In this document: in pieces, positions 23,530 to 34,430 of the stretch
Layout: each line of letters starts with the position of its first letter
Position numbering within the stretch: position 1 is the first letter of the stretch
From: Datura wrightii
Taxonomy: Eukaryota > Streptophyta > Magnoliopsida > Solanales > Solanaceae
DNA: 64,000 nucleotides
Reading direction: 5' to 3'
Assembly: GCA_035772735.1 (NCBI GenBank)
Contig: JASDFA010000027.1
Span: 34,020,001-34,084,000 of the forward strand
The notes under the pieces: generated by a model
Database searches by the model: none
What the model was told of the DNA's origin: nothing
Seen by the model: the letters and a program-made list of their open reading frames with translations, nothing else
Made by a program: the position numbers and the translations under genes

Positions 23530-24943
23530 TGTTCGGCTGTTTCGGTAACTACACGCAAGTGCACGTGGTCGAACAAGTAGTAAAGTGGCTTAAGTAAAGC
23601 CAAGTATCGATCCCACAGGGACTAAATTAAGGTAATAATCATCTTAAGTGTTAATGAACTCTAACTTTAAAAATGCAGACAACCAATTAAACAATATTTG
23701 GAGAATATGAGTTTCCTAATTTATACAAATCTAAAACAAAATGATAAAGTGAGTCTGAACTATAGTAATGAGCATGCTGAGGCTAACACGAACATGCAGG
23801 GAAGTAATTTGTCGATACAATTCAGTTAATCTTTTCTTCGGTTGCTAGTCAAGAATTATTGCCTATGGATTGAAACTTTCGTATTCCACCCAACTTAAGA
23901 ATCATGAACCTTCAACCTACATTTCTGTGATAAAAGAATTTCATGTTCTAGCCATACAAAACCGATTCCTTAATTGACTAATACGACTTTCAGATACATT
24001 TCTATTCTGAATGTAAATCAATTCTCAATTTTCCCAAACTAAGAAGAGATCATATCCTACCAATTCACAACTTTCCAATTTCTTTCCTTTTCAAGATAAA
24101 ACTGTATTTTTTAGATATACATTAACATTGGCCAAACATTAATACAGTAAGAACAAGAATTGATAGAACAACCATTGAAGAAAAGATGAAAACTAAATTG
24201 ATCAACAATTACATTCCACTACAATTGTTCTTAACCTTAGCAAGAAGTGAATTTAGCCACTCATTTGTGGATTAAACATCATCAAATGAGTATAAATCAT
24301 ACAAACAATTGAGATAAAAGAGAAAGAGATAGAGAAAAACCCTAGAATTATCGTCCCCTCAACTGCCTGTAACCCACGTTCTTGATCAACTAAGTCAAAA
24401 TAATTAAAAATAAACCTAAGTGTGTTTTTTATACTAGTGGGAATTTTTTCCGGAATAACAAGCAACGTGGCACGGAGTGTATCGTGGAGCACTCCCTCCG
24501 TCGCACGGTGCAAACGCGGACCCTCATTGGAAATTGATGTTCCAGGTAAATATATGCAACGTGCCACGGCGTGTATCGCATGGCATTGCCTCCGTGTCAC
24601 GGAGGCAACGCGGACCTTCATCGGAATTTGCCAAAATAAATCATTCGAGGTAGAGTGCCTCCGCGATGGCAGCGTGACACGGCTCCATCGCGGAGCCCCT
24701 ATATTTGCTACTTTTCCTTGACCTTTTCCACTGCTCACTTCTGAGTCCATTCCCGATTTTTACCAACATGCATCTTAGCTTCCTAAAATGACATTTTTCC
24801 TGCAAAACAATACTAATCATGTTGGTTAGTATAAATTCACATTTTAACCACAAATCACATGAGAATGCACATATAACGATAGATAAACAAGACGAAATGA
24901 AGCATTTGAGCATCACTTGGGCATATAATTCTTCCCAAGATCA
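23530..24943 (-). repeat. 5' LTR of element 3
   Basis: 1414 bp, closely matching 15267-16679 along its length with scattered substitutions. Terminus TGTTCGG (plus strand) and CCCAAGATCA at 24943 are intact. It carries the GTGNCACGG cluster at 24460-24700 and a terminal inverted repeat at 24903-24940. Confidence 0.93.
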
Positions 24944-24948
24944 ATATT

Positions 24949-27030
24949 CTTCCATTTTTGTTCCCCAAAATATTTATTTAAAGACTCGATTCCAACTAAT
25001 CTAGAAAAACATGACCTAGGATTTGTGTGATAGGTGATTTCTTCTATGTTTTCTTTGAATCCTAAGATCCACTGTGATTATAGATTAATTATGAATATAA
25101 AATTATTGGGTTGTCTTGGATTATGTGTTAGGTGATGAAAAATGCATGATTATAGAATGTTCTTCATGAAAGGGCTTGAACTTTGAAAGGAGACTTTATT
25201 ATTGTTCACTCGATTATAGTAATAACCCATATCCATTTTTAAAATATGTGAATTTTGTATGATTATCCTTAAGAACTTGAATATGCCATTGATAAATATG
25301 TTGAGGAGAGATTAGAGTTTATGCGCTTAATCAATTGAAAGTAAAATATGTATTTTCCTTATGTTTTCGATGCAACTGGTTGGGTATAAGGTAAATCTAT
25401 GATAATGTCCTAATTAATGCCTCCTTCTCATGAATTGCAGTAAATCTCGAAATGGGTCTTATGAAATGAAAATGTATGATTTTCCCATGCTCTCGCTGGT
25501 AAATGTTTAAGTTATGACTTGTGTATATGGATTTCCGTAAATCTAGAATATATGAATCAATGTATGCATGTTAAGGTACGAATTGGACCTATGGACGATG
25601 AATAACTCAATGATACATGTTGAATAATATGAATATGGAACTTAAATGTTGTGGACGTATAACACATGATGTGAATCTATTGATGCTCGCTGATGTAATA
25701 CGTTTGGAGAAATACTAATGTGGCTCCATGACTATATGAGTTATTATGGCAAAGCATGAGAATGATATTTCAGAATATTAGGCTTGTTATTAGTATAAAG
25801 TTGTCCCAATCCTTTTGAAATGAATGTTGTATGATGAAAGTAGTGTATGTTCATGTTTCTGACTAGCTGGGGTAGCATAGACCAGATATACAAAGTCAAT
25901 CCAGTATTCCTCATGTTGTAGTCAGCCAGGGACTCTTTCTCAAGGTTCAAGGATCCTTCAAGAGATTTGTCAATGACTTCAAGGTCCAATTCAAGTTGGA
26001 GATTCTTCGAAAAAGGTATGTGAGTTTCTTCAACAAGGATATTCTTCCATCCTTGTGCCCCAAAATGTTTATTATAGACCCGATTCCAACAAATCTTGAA
26101 AAGTATGACCTAGGGTTTGTGTGATGGGTGATTTCTTCTATGTTTTCTTTAAATTCTAAGATCCACTGTGATTATAAATTAATTATGAGTATAAAATTAT
26201 TGGGTTGTCTTGGATTATGTGTTAGTTGATGGAAAATGCATGATTATAGAATGTTCTTCATGAAAGGACTTGAACTTTTAAAGGGGACTTTATTATTGTT
26301 CTCTCGATTATAGTAATAACCCGTATCCATGTTTAAAACATGTGAATCTCGTATGATTATCCTTAAGAACTTGAATATTCCATTGATAAATATGTTGAGG
26401 AGAGATTAGAGTTTATGCGCTTGATGAATTAAAAGTAAAATATGTATTTTCCTTATGTTTTCGATGGAACTGATTGGGTATAAGGTAAATCTATGATAAT
26501 GGCCTAATTAATGCCTTCTTCTCATGAATTGGAGTAAATCTCAAAATGGGTCTTATGAAATGAAGATGTATGCTTCTCCCATGCTCTCGCTGTAAAATTT
26601 TGAGTTATGTGTTAAGTATATGGCTTTCCGTAAATCTAGAATATATGAACCAATGTATGCATGTTAAGGTATGAATTGGACCTATGGACCATGAATGACT
26701 CTATGATACATGTTGAATGATATGAATCTGGAACTTAAATGTTGTGGAAGTATAATGCATGATGTGAATCTATAATGTAATATGTTTGGAGAAATACTGA
26801 TGTAGCTCCATGACGATATGAGTTATGATGACAAAGCACGGGAATGATATTTCAGAATATTGGGATTGTTGTTAGTAGAAAGTAGCCCAATCCTTTTGAA
26901 ATGAATGTTGTATGATGAAAGTAGTTTATGTTCATGTTTCTGACTAGCTGTGGTAGCATAGACTAGATATATAATGTTAGATCAATACTCCTCTTGTTCT
27001 AGTTAGCCATGGACTCTCCATAGTCGAGAA
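24949..27030. repeat. Tandem duplication of about 1.1 kb inside the element A 5' LTR
   Basis: Copy 1 is 15161-15266 plus 24949-25937 (split by element 3) and copy 2 is 25938-about 27030. Both run from TCTCAAGGTTCAAGGATC to CAGCCAGGGACTC-type sequence. At the junction GACTCT of the end is followed directly by TTCTCAAGG of the beginning, so the short CTCT/TCTC match may have guided the exchange. The copies differ at scattered bases. Confidence 0.88.
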
Positions 27031-27240
27031 TGTTTCCCTTGGTCAGCTCGGGATCCTCCATAGCATAGAGTGACTCCCTAGTTTTGTCGGGATCCTCCGT
27101 AGCAGAGAGTGACTCCCTAGTTCAATCGAGATCCTCCATAGCAGAGAGTGACTCCGTAGTTCAAATAGGTTCTCCCTAGTAGAGAGTGACTCCCCTAGTT
27201 AGTTAGGACTCTCCATAGTAGAGAATGAGTCCCTTAGTTA
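27005..27240. repeat. Minisatellite in the element A 5' LTR
   Basis: Imperfect units around CGGGATCCTCCATAGCAGAG then AGTGACTCCCTAGTT, period about 38-40 bp, about six copies. Counterpart of 32060-32290 and of 3105-3480 on the other strand. Confidence 0.85.
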
Positions 27241-28052
27241 TGTTATCAACATGATTATGTTCCGTATAATTAATATTTCAGATTATAACATATTTAATAT
27301 AATGTGAATCAGACTCAGTTACCAGCAGTGATCCAGTACAATGTGTGATGCTAGTTTTAGATTCAGCTCCTATTAGCATTCAGAACTTGATCCTTATGCA
27401 TGTGTTTGATGATGTTTCAAAATATGATATCCAAAACAATGTTTCATGTATATATATGTGTGTGTGTGTGTGTTTTTCTGTGTGTATGTAACTCATAAGA
27501 GGATTGTTGCATGTTAAATTAGTTATGTCGATGTACTTTGTCATTTCCTTATCGTTTATTTTTATATTTACTTAATTATGTTATCTCGCATGCTCAGTAT
27601 ATTCCAAGTACTGACTGCACGTCTTTTTGTGCTATATCATTTTATGATGTATTTTCAGGTCCCCAGACTTAGCCTCATGGTTAGATACGCTTCATTCCCT
27701 CTCAGCTGCTAGTGGTGAGTCCTCATCTCCCGAGGATGTGATTTGTGTTTATATTTTCTTTATGTTTTAGTGTTCAGATTTTAGGAGTTAGCGGGGGGCT
27801 TGTCCCAGCAACTCATCAGTTCAGTAGAAGGCTTTCATACTTGTCTAGAATGATTCAGCGTTGTATCAAAGTATTGTTACAATTGTTCTTATGGTTATGT
27901 ATTTGAATCTTGCAGTTAACTTCCGCTCATTTATGTTTATAGTTGTTTCTATTGTTAAGTGATATTCTATGATTATGCCATGGGTCATCTTAGAGCCTTT
28001 CTGGGTTCCTTGTCTCATGTTATGGCTAAGTGTAAACGTGGGTGGTGACAAA

Positions 28053-28066
28053 CTTGTTATCAAAGC
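28053..28066 (+). other. Primer-binding site of element A (tRNA-iMet type)
   Basis: CTTGTTATCAAAGC directly follows the LTR end and is a two-base variant of the usual site complementary to initiator tRNA-Met (TGGTATCAGAGC core), the standard primer of plant chromoviruses. Confidence 0.75.
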
Positions 28067-28263
28067 AAAGGTTTAGAGTGTCCTAGGGTGTCTAGAAGCC
28101 GCGTTAAATAGAGTCTTCTTCATGGGTCTGAAGTGCGCCACACTTATGACGAGGAGGCTACGAGACGTTTTAGGAATGTTCCCTTGTCTTCATGATTCTT
28201 ATCGAGCATAGAGTATGAAGCTCTAAGCAGTTCCTTCCCTGACTCGTGCTTTACGCGCTTGCA

Positions 28264-29345
28264 GATAATGCCTCCCAGATGAGCAAATGAAAGGAGAAAT
28301 GGTAATGACCACCAGTACGTAACACCAGCCCCAGCGAACCCCATGGACGACCATGTTACCTATGCCGAGTTCTGGGAAACTCTTAATATATTGGCACAAG
28401 CCATGACCGCCAAGATTAATCAGCAAGCAATGGCTTGTGTTCCCCAGAATGGGAATGTAGCGGCGGCAAGGATGAGAGATTTTCTCCGAATGAACACACC
28501 CTATTTCTTGGGGTCAAGGGTAGACGAGGACCCATATGAGTTCTTGGAAGAGATTCAGAATATTACCCACATCATGGGAGTGATTGGAATTGAGAGCGTA
28601 GACTTATCGTCCTACTAGCTGAAAGGAGTTTCTTATATATGGTTCTATCAGTGGAAGGATAGTCGAGGAATTGAAGCGAGCCCTATAGGTTGGGATGAAT
28701 TTAAGGCTGTGGTCCTGGACAAGTTTTTCCCTAGAGAGTTGAGGAGGCTAAGGTGGGAGAGTTCATTAACCTGAAACAAAATGACATGATATTTCAAGAG
28801 TACACGTTTGAATTTACCCAGTTATCCAAGTATGCCCCAGAGATAGTAGCTGACCAGAGGGCCCGGGTGAGTAGGTTCGTGAATGTTATGTCAGACTCCT
28901 TGGTTAAAACGTGCAGGACCGCCATATTGCACAGGGATATAAACTTTCCACGTTGGTGATATTCTCTCAACAAATGTAGGCGGTGCAGGTGAAGGAAAAG
29001 GAGAGAGAGGACAAGATGTCCAAGATAGGAGATTCAGAGTTTTCTTCGCCAAGGACGAGTGGTAGACACCACTCACTTTACCAGCAGAAATCGTCAGCCC
29101 CGACCTTTTTGAAAATCAGTGCTCTGCATAAACCTAGAGTAAGGAAGAGTATGTACTCGATGTGTACCAGTTATGGGAAGCATCACTCTGGGAGAATGTA
29201 TGGCCGGATCGGATGTTTGTTTTTGGTGCGGGTAGTTGGGCCATAAGCACCGAGATTGCACAGCAGCAAAGCGAGGTGGAGTATGTCCTCGGCGATCTCT
29301 TCAGTAGCTTAGATAGCCCCCCCATTTCAGTAGGGTGCATCATCT
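28264..29345 (+). pseudogene. Element A: Gag (broken)
   Basis: The expected start ATG is at 28268, right after TTGCAG (AG at 28264), but the frame stops at TGA 28280. Open stretches 28343-28615 (AEFWETLNILAQ, FLGSRVDEDPYEFL) and 28753-28956 (FTQLSKYAPE, RARVSRFVN) carry the Gag core seen also in element 2. A frame change lies near 28745. The zinc-knuckle region (about 29150-29250) is corrupted. The protein would assemble the particle; this copy cannot. Confidence 0.85.
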
Positions 29346-30366
29346 AGCTTGGGTGGTGTACGTCGCCAAAACTGCTCCTATGTTGTAACAGCACACCAGA
29401 ATAAGGGCAAGTCACCAGTAGTGGCCACAGGTATGTTTTGAATCTCGCATAACTCTTTCTATGTTGCTAGCCCTAGAACTCTAGTAATGAATAAGGAGCT
29501 TTGTGGTTGTTGTTTAGGAGAGGTTGTCGATGTGTGATGTGAATAGCAACTAAGGTAAGACTTGCAGTGATGGTTAGAGTTGAAAGGGGAGCTAGGAGTT
29601 AGTGAATTAGCCCCGACCTTAAGAAATATTCAGGAGCCTTAGAATGATGGCTCTAAGCTAAGGGGGAGATAGTGAGTATGTAAGTCTAGTCAAATCTCGA
29701 ATATGATAGTAAGGGGAGTCCTAACCCTAACAGTCATGATATGTCAATCCCTTCATGTTCAGATAATTTCTCTGGTAGTTCAGTTGAAGTTAAGTTATGC
29801 CCATCCCTATGCGTAGAATCCCAGAATCTCTAGATAACCGCTTCAGACAGTGATGCCGATCTTACTTTATGAATCCCTTAAGTTAATTTTCGTGTTATGA
29901 ATCAGTTATGTGTGTCAGCTTATGTTCCCAGTGTGATCAGCACGAACTCAATCTCTAGAATATGCTTAGTAACAAGCAGAGTCAGGTTACCTCATGCATA
30001 TGCTCAGTTATCGATGCCATGAATGATTCGTGCTCATGAGACATTTAGTTGAAGTCTGACCAGATATTATGAATTCTAACCCTGTACCAGAAAGTGATTT
30101 GAGAGCAAAGGCTCAATCTATATCAGTTCAAGCGGAAGAATCCTTCTCAGTGTTCTACTTAGTTCCATGTTACTTCCATTTCTTTCAGTCCCTTTCACGT
30201 ATTAGCATGCATGTATGATTCAGATATTTAGTTTAGCTCAGCTATGTAAGATCAGCCCGAAGTCAGATGCTCCATTGGTTTTAGCGGTGATTGTTTGATT
30301 GTGGAATTTCAGTTCCTTCTCTATCCTTTCAATATGCTTCACCAACATTCAAGGATGAATGTTCCC
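29346..30366 (+). other. Non-coding remnant of element A internal region
   Basis: A short stretch near 29390-29460 resembles the gag-protease junction (AAGGGCAAGTCACCAGTAGT, then CACAGGTATGTTTTG). After about 29520 there is no RT, RNase H or integrase; the remainder resembles the untranslated stretch before the 3' LTR, with a polypurine-like AAGGGGGAGATAG near 29660 and the real one at 30367. Confidence 0.65.
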
Positions 30367-30379
30367 AAGGGGGAGATCT
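30367..30379 (+). other. Polypurine tract of element A
   Basis: AAGGGGGAGATCT follows AGGATGAATGTTCCC and abuts the 3' LTR start TGTAACACCCC. Confidence 0.88.
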
Positions 30380-33089
30380 TGTAACACCCCGAATGTTTCT
30401 AAGATCAAATTCCAGGCTTAAGGAAAGAAATCAGACAGAAGGTGGAATTTTTATGCAAAATGAGTCGGGGGACGACTCGTTAGGAGACCTCATGAGTCGT
30501 GGTCAGACCCGTGGGGGAGCAGTTCAGAGGTGTGGCAAAGTCCAGTGATAACGGACAACCTGACGAGTCGTCTTGCCTAGCAATGACTCGTTAAGTCGTT
30601 TATTGGGTGGAGGTTAGAGTTCCTAGATTGGGTCTCAGGCAGTGGGGATGACTGATACAGACCACGAGTCGTATTGGTAGACTACGACTCGTGAAGTGAG
30701 TCATCAGTTGAGTTGGGAGATTTTTGAGAATTTGGAAAATGCACTCCACGACTCGATCCCCACGAGTCGTTACCGGACCCCACGATTCGTGGGGTGCCTC
30801 GTAGGGACTGGCAGGGTGATTTTTCCTATGAAATTTTAGGGGTGTTTTCGTAAAATCCTATGTTCTTGACGTTTAAACTACGTCATTTTGAGTATTACTT
30901 GGGACGTTTTTAAGGGTTTCTTCTAGTCTAATCTCTCATTCTCTCAAGATACCCTCTCAAACCCTTCTTCCTTCTCTCTCTCAAGGTTCAAGGATCCTTC
31001 AAGGGATTTTTCAAAGACTTCAAGGTCAAGTTCAAGTGGGAGATTCTTCGAAGCAGGTATGCAGGTTTCTTCAACAAGGATATTATTCCTTCCTTGTTCC
31101 CCAAAATATTTATTTAAAGACCAGATTCCAACTAATCTAGAAAATCATGACCTAGGGTTTGTGTGATGGGTGATTTCTTCGATGTTTTCTTTGAATTCTA
31201 AGATCCACTGTGATTACAAATTAATTATGAATATAAAATTATTGGGCTATCTCGGATTATGTGTTAGGTGATGAAAAATGCATGATTATAGAATGTTATT
31301 CATGAAAGGGCCTGAACTTTGAAAGGGGACTTTATTATTGTTCACTCGATTATAGTAATAACTTGTATCCATGTTTAAAATATGTGAAGATCATTTTATT
31401 ATCCTTAAGAACTTTAATATGCCCTTGATAAATATGTTGAGGAGAGATTAGAGTTTATGCACTTTATCAATTGAAAGTAAAATATTTACATTCCTTATGT
31501 TTTCGATGGAACTGGTTAGGTATAAGATAAATCTATTATAATGGACTAATTAATGCCTCCTTCTCATGAATTGGAGTAAATCCCGAAATGGGTCTTATGA
31601 AATAAAGATATACGCTTCTCCCATGCTCTCGTTGTAAATGTTTAAGTTATGAGTTAAGTATATGGCTCTTTGTAAATCTAGAATATATGAATCAATGTAT
31701 GCATATTAAGGTATGAATTGGACTATGGACCATGAATGACTCTATGAGTACATGTTGAATGATATGAATCCGGAACTTAAATGTTGTGGAAGTATAATGC
31801 ATAATGTGAATCTATAGATGCTCACTAATGTAATATGTTTGGAGAAATACTAATGTGGCTCCATGATGATATGGGTTATGAACACAAAGCATGAGAATGA
31901 TATTTAAGAATATTGGGCCTATTGTTAGTAGAAAGTTGCCCTAATCCTTTCGAAATGAATGTTGTATGATGTAAGCAGTGTATGTTCATGGTTCTGACTA
32001 GCTGTGGTAGCATAGACACGATATACTATGTCAGATCAATACTCTTCATGTTCTAGTCAGCCAGGGACTCTCTATAGCCGAGAATGTTTCCCTTGGTCAG
32101 CTCGGGAACCTCCACAGAAGAGAGTGACTCCCTAGTTCAATCGGGATCCTCCATAGCAGAGAATGACTCCCTAGTTCAGTCGGGATCCTACATAGTAAAG
32201 AGTTACTCCCTAGTTCAGATGGGTTGTCTCTGTAGAGAATTATTCCCCTAGTTCATTTGGACTCTCCACAGTAGAGAATGACTCCCTTAGTTATGTTATC
32301 AGCATTATTCAGTTCCATATAATTCAGATTTCAGATTATAACAGATTTAATATAATGAGAATCAGACTCAGTTACTAGCAGTGATCCAGTATAGTGTGTG
32401 ACGCTAGTTTCAGATTCATCTCCTATTAGTGTTCAGAACTTGACCCTTATGGATGAGTTCGATAATGTTTCAAAATATGAGATCCAAAAGAAAGTTTCTT
32501 GTATATATGTGTGTGTGTGTGTATGTGACTCATAAGAGGATTGTTGTATGTTAAAATCAGTTATTTTGATGTACCTTGTCATTTCCTTATCGTATATTTG
32601 TATATTTATTTAATTATGTTATCCCGCATGCTTAGTACATTTCACGTACTAACAGCACGCCTTTTTTTGTTGTATCATTTTGTGATGTAGATTCAGGTCC
32701 CCAGACTCAGCTTCATGGTTAGATACACTTCATTCCCTCTCAGCTGCTAGTGGTGAGTCCTCATCTCCCGAGGACATGATTTGTGTTTTTATTTTCTTTA
32801 TGTTTTAGTTTTCAGATTTTAGGAGTTAGTTGGGGTCTTGTCCCAGCAACTCATCAATTCAATAGAAGGCTTTCATACTTGTTTAGAATAATTCAATGTT
32901 GTATCCAAGTATTGTGACAGTTGTTCTTATGGTTATGTATTTGACTCTTGCAGTTAGCTTCCGCTCATTTATGTTGATAGTTGTTTCTATTGTTAAGTGA
33001 TATGCCATGATTATGCCATGGTTCGACTTTGAGCCTTTTGGGGTTCCTTGTCCCATGTTGCGGCTAGGGTGTAAACTCGGGTCATGACA
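30380..33089 (+). repeat. 3' LTR of element A
   Basis: 2710 bp from TGTAACACCCC to GTCATGACA. Ordered blocks: palindromes (30470-30800), AAACTACGTC motif (30875-30892), AAGCAG/GTATGC donor-like site (GT at 31057), minisatellite (32060-32290), (GT)n at about 32508-32522, GTACTAACAGC branch-point-like site (about 32647), AG acceptor-like site (32696), GTGAGTCCTCAT (GT at 32753) and TCCCAGCAACTCATCA (about 32840). It lacks the 1.1 kb duplication of the 5' copy. Confidence 0.92.
32060..32290. repeat. Minisatellite in the element A 3' LTR
   Basis: About six imperfect 38-40 bp units (GACTCCCTAGTTCAGTCGGG with ATCCTCCATAGCAGAG). Same position in the LTR as 27005-27240. Confidence 0.85.
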
Positions 33090-33648
33090 ATTTCACCTAA
33101 ATCCTCTTGAACTTTAGGTGTGTATATTTTTCCCTCGCTATAAGTCTTGGATTACCTATCCTCAGTTAGAGCTCAAGTTATTTAGATGAGGGTTGATCGT
33201 CTCAAATTTCCATGTTATTTTCTTTTCCAAACTTCAACCTCTTTGGTCAAACAAGTTGATGATACAAGCACGTTTCAACATTTGCAACCACTAAAACTCA
33301 TTAAAATGAAGAGAATAATAATCCACTCAATTCACCATTCAAGAATCACTATTTTATTTTGCCTACTTTCATTAATCCATCATGGTTTCCAAAACCCTAG
33401 CTAAAATGATTTAACTGCTCATGGTTGAAGAAATAATAACATAATATTTATAAGAAGTCATAATGAAATACTTACAATAATATAAAATTGTTTGACCAAT
33501 CTCGAAAGCTAACTAGAATTGCAAGAACTTGATGATTTCTTCCAACACTAGTATGCAATAATATTTACACTCTTACAATAATTCAATGCAAGAATAAGTT
33601 ATGAATTAACATTTCTGACAAGACTCCACAATATTCAACACATAAAAC
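33090..33648 (-). repeat. Probable continuation of the element D LTR
   Basis: AT-rich, non-coding; it follows the element A target duplication and so continues the D LTR broken at 14564. CAAAACCCTAGC (about 33390) and the general composition suit an LTR, but I cannot identify its far terminus. A TRIM is inserted or attached at 33649. Confidence 0.45.
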
Positions 33649-34094
33649 TGTAACAGCGCAGGCCACCACTTGTAGAGATTGTCCGCTTTGGAGCCTTTTC
33701 CCCTCACAATTTTTTGAAACGCGTCAACAAGGAAAAGGTATCCAAGCACTTATAAAGAACTCTTCAGTCTCCTTCCCAACTGATGTAGGATTCGCCTAAA
33801 CCAACGTGAGATTCACCTAAGGCAAGCCTTACACTCACCCCCCCTGGGACTCAGCGTCCTCGCTAAGGTTTATCCCACTATCAGGTTTGCCCCACCACCG
33901 GCCTGGCGCTGGCACTGATACCAATTGTAATGGCCTAGGCCACCATTTGTAGAAATTGTCCGCTTTAGAGCATTCGCCCCTCACGGTTAAAACGTGTCTA
34001 CAAGGGAAAGGTATTCAAGCACTCTTCGTTCTCCTCCCCAATCAATGTGTGATTCGCCTAAACCAATGCGGGATTCGCCTAAGGCAAGCCTTAC
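33649..34094 (-). mobile_element. TRIM element, reverse orientation, complete
   Basis: LTRs of 185 bp (33649-33833) and 169 bp (33926-34094) each run TGTAA...TTACA. The 92-bp interior has, on the minus strand, a tRNA-Met-type primer site (ATTGGTATCAGTGCC, complementary to about 33911-33925) and a polypurine tract (GGGGGGGTGAG near 33834). There is no coding capacity. This fits a terminal-repeat retrotransposon in miniature, which depends on other elements to move. The flanks AAAAC and CTCAT do not form a target duplication. Confidence 0.85.
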
Positions 34095-34251
34095 ACTCAT
34101 GCAATGATTAGGAATTAAGATGCTATGTGTATTTGTTTAGATAATCCATGCCCTTGTTTTGCAAAATGAAAGCATTTCTGAATCGTGCCTTTGAATTGTG
34201 GTGGCCTCTTGAAATTTTCATATTTTTCTTTGATTTCTTTGGGGAATTTAG

Positions 34252-34430
34252 TGCAAGGCTTACCTTAGGAAAATTCCACATCGATTGGGGAGGAAACGAG
34301 AGTGCTTGGATACCTTTTCCTTGTAGACGTGTTTTAAAACCGTGAGAAGGCGAAGGCTCCAAAGAGGATAATTTCTACAAGTGGTGTCCTGAGCCGTTAC
34401 ATCTGGTATCAGAGTCTGTATCAGGAAAGT
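34252..34430 (+). mobile_element. TRIM element, forward: 5' LTR and primer site (left half)
   Basis: The LTR is 34252-34401 (about 150 bp, shortened compared with 183-185 bp in the other copies), followed by the primer-binding site CTGGTATCAGAG at 34403. Element 2 is inserted at 34431; the rest of this TRIM is 45202-45455. The 157 bp between the two TRIMs (34095-34251) show nothing recognisable. Confidence 0.85.

Larger units (their letters stand above)
15267..24943 (-). mobile_element. Athila-like LTR retrotransposon 3, lacking RT, RNase H and integrase
   Basis: The element is 9.7 kb with LTRs of 1413 and 1414 bp and a perfect target duplication ATATT (15262-15266 and 24944-24948); it sits in the element A LTR. 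On the minus strand it has a tRNA-Asp primer site, gag with a zinc knuckle, an Athila-type protease, then a non-coding stretch and a late ORF of the plant transposon protein type, followed by a polypurine tract. No polymerase, RNase H or integrase sequence is detectable between protease and the late ORF. This resembles non-autonomous gag-bearing elements; mobilisation by a full relative is inferred. Confidence 0.9.
14565..28050 (+). repeat. 5' LTR of element A, split by element 3 and carrying a duplication
   Basis: LTR sequence occupies 14565-15266 and 24949-28050, about 3.8 kb in all against 2710 bp for the 3' LTR. The excess equals a tandem duplication of about 1095 bp whose junction is at 25937/25938. 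Blocks visible: palindromes (14640-14990), AAACTACGTC motif (15057-15074), donor-like GTATGT (26016 in the second copy; damaged in the first copy near 15240), minisatellite (27005-27240), AG acceptor-like site (27658), GTGAGT donor-like site (27715), CCCAGCAACTCATCAG block and the terminus GTGACA at 28050. Confidence 0.88.
26016..28264 (+). promoter_or_regulatory. Predicted leader introns and 56-nt exon of element A
   Basis: Donor AAAAG/GTATGT at 26016 (second copy of the duplicated segment); acceptor TTTTCAG ending at 27658 with CTGAC about 50 nt before it; 56-nt exon 27659-27714; donor AGTG/GTGAGT at 27715; acceptor TTGCAG ending at 28264, three bases before the gag ATG, with CTGAC about 28 nt before. 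The 3' LTR has 31057, 32696 and 32753, also giving 56 nt. Confidence 0.45.
14565..33089 (+). mobile_element. Gag-only Ty3/gypsy element A with nested insertion
   Basis: Termini are TGTAACACCC (14565) and GTCATGACA (33089). The flanks are ATTTT (14560-14564) and ATTTC (33090-33094), a target duplication with one difference. It consists of a 5' LTR (14565-28050, containing a tandem duplication and element 3), a tRNA-Met-type primer site at 28053, a damaged gag, about 1 kb of non-coding remnant with no RT, RNase H or integrase, a polypurine tract (30367-30379) and a 3' LTR (30380-33089). It is therefore internally deleted and could only have moved with proteins from a relative. Confidence 0.88.

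Noticed and set aside
33649..34094. TRIM as a member of the Cassandra family with 5S rRNA promoter
   Set aside because: I see no 5S-like internal promoter sequence in the LTRs.
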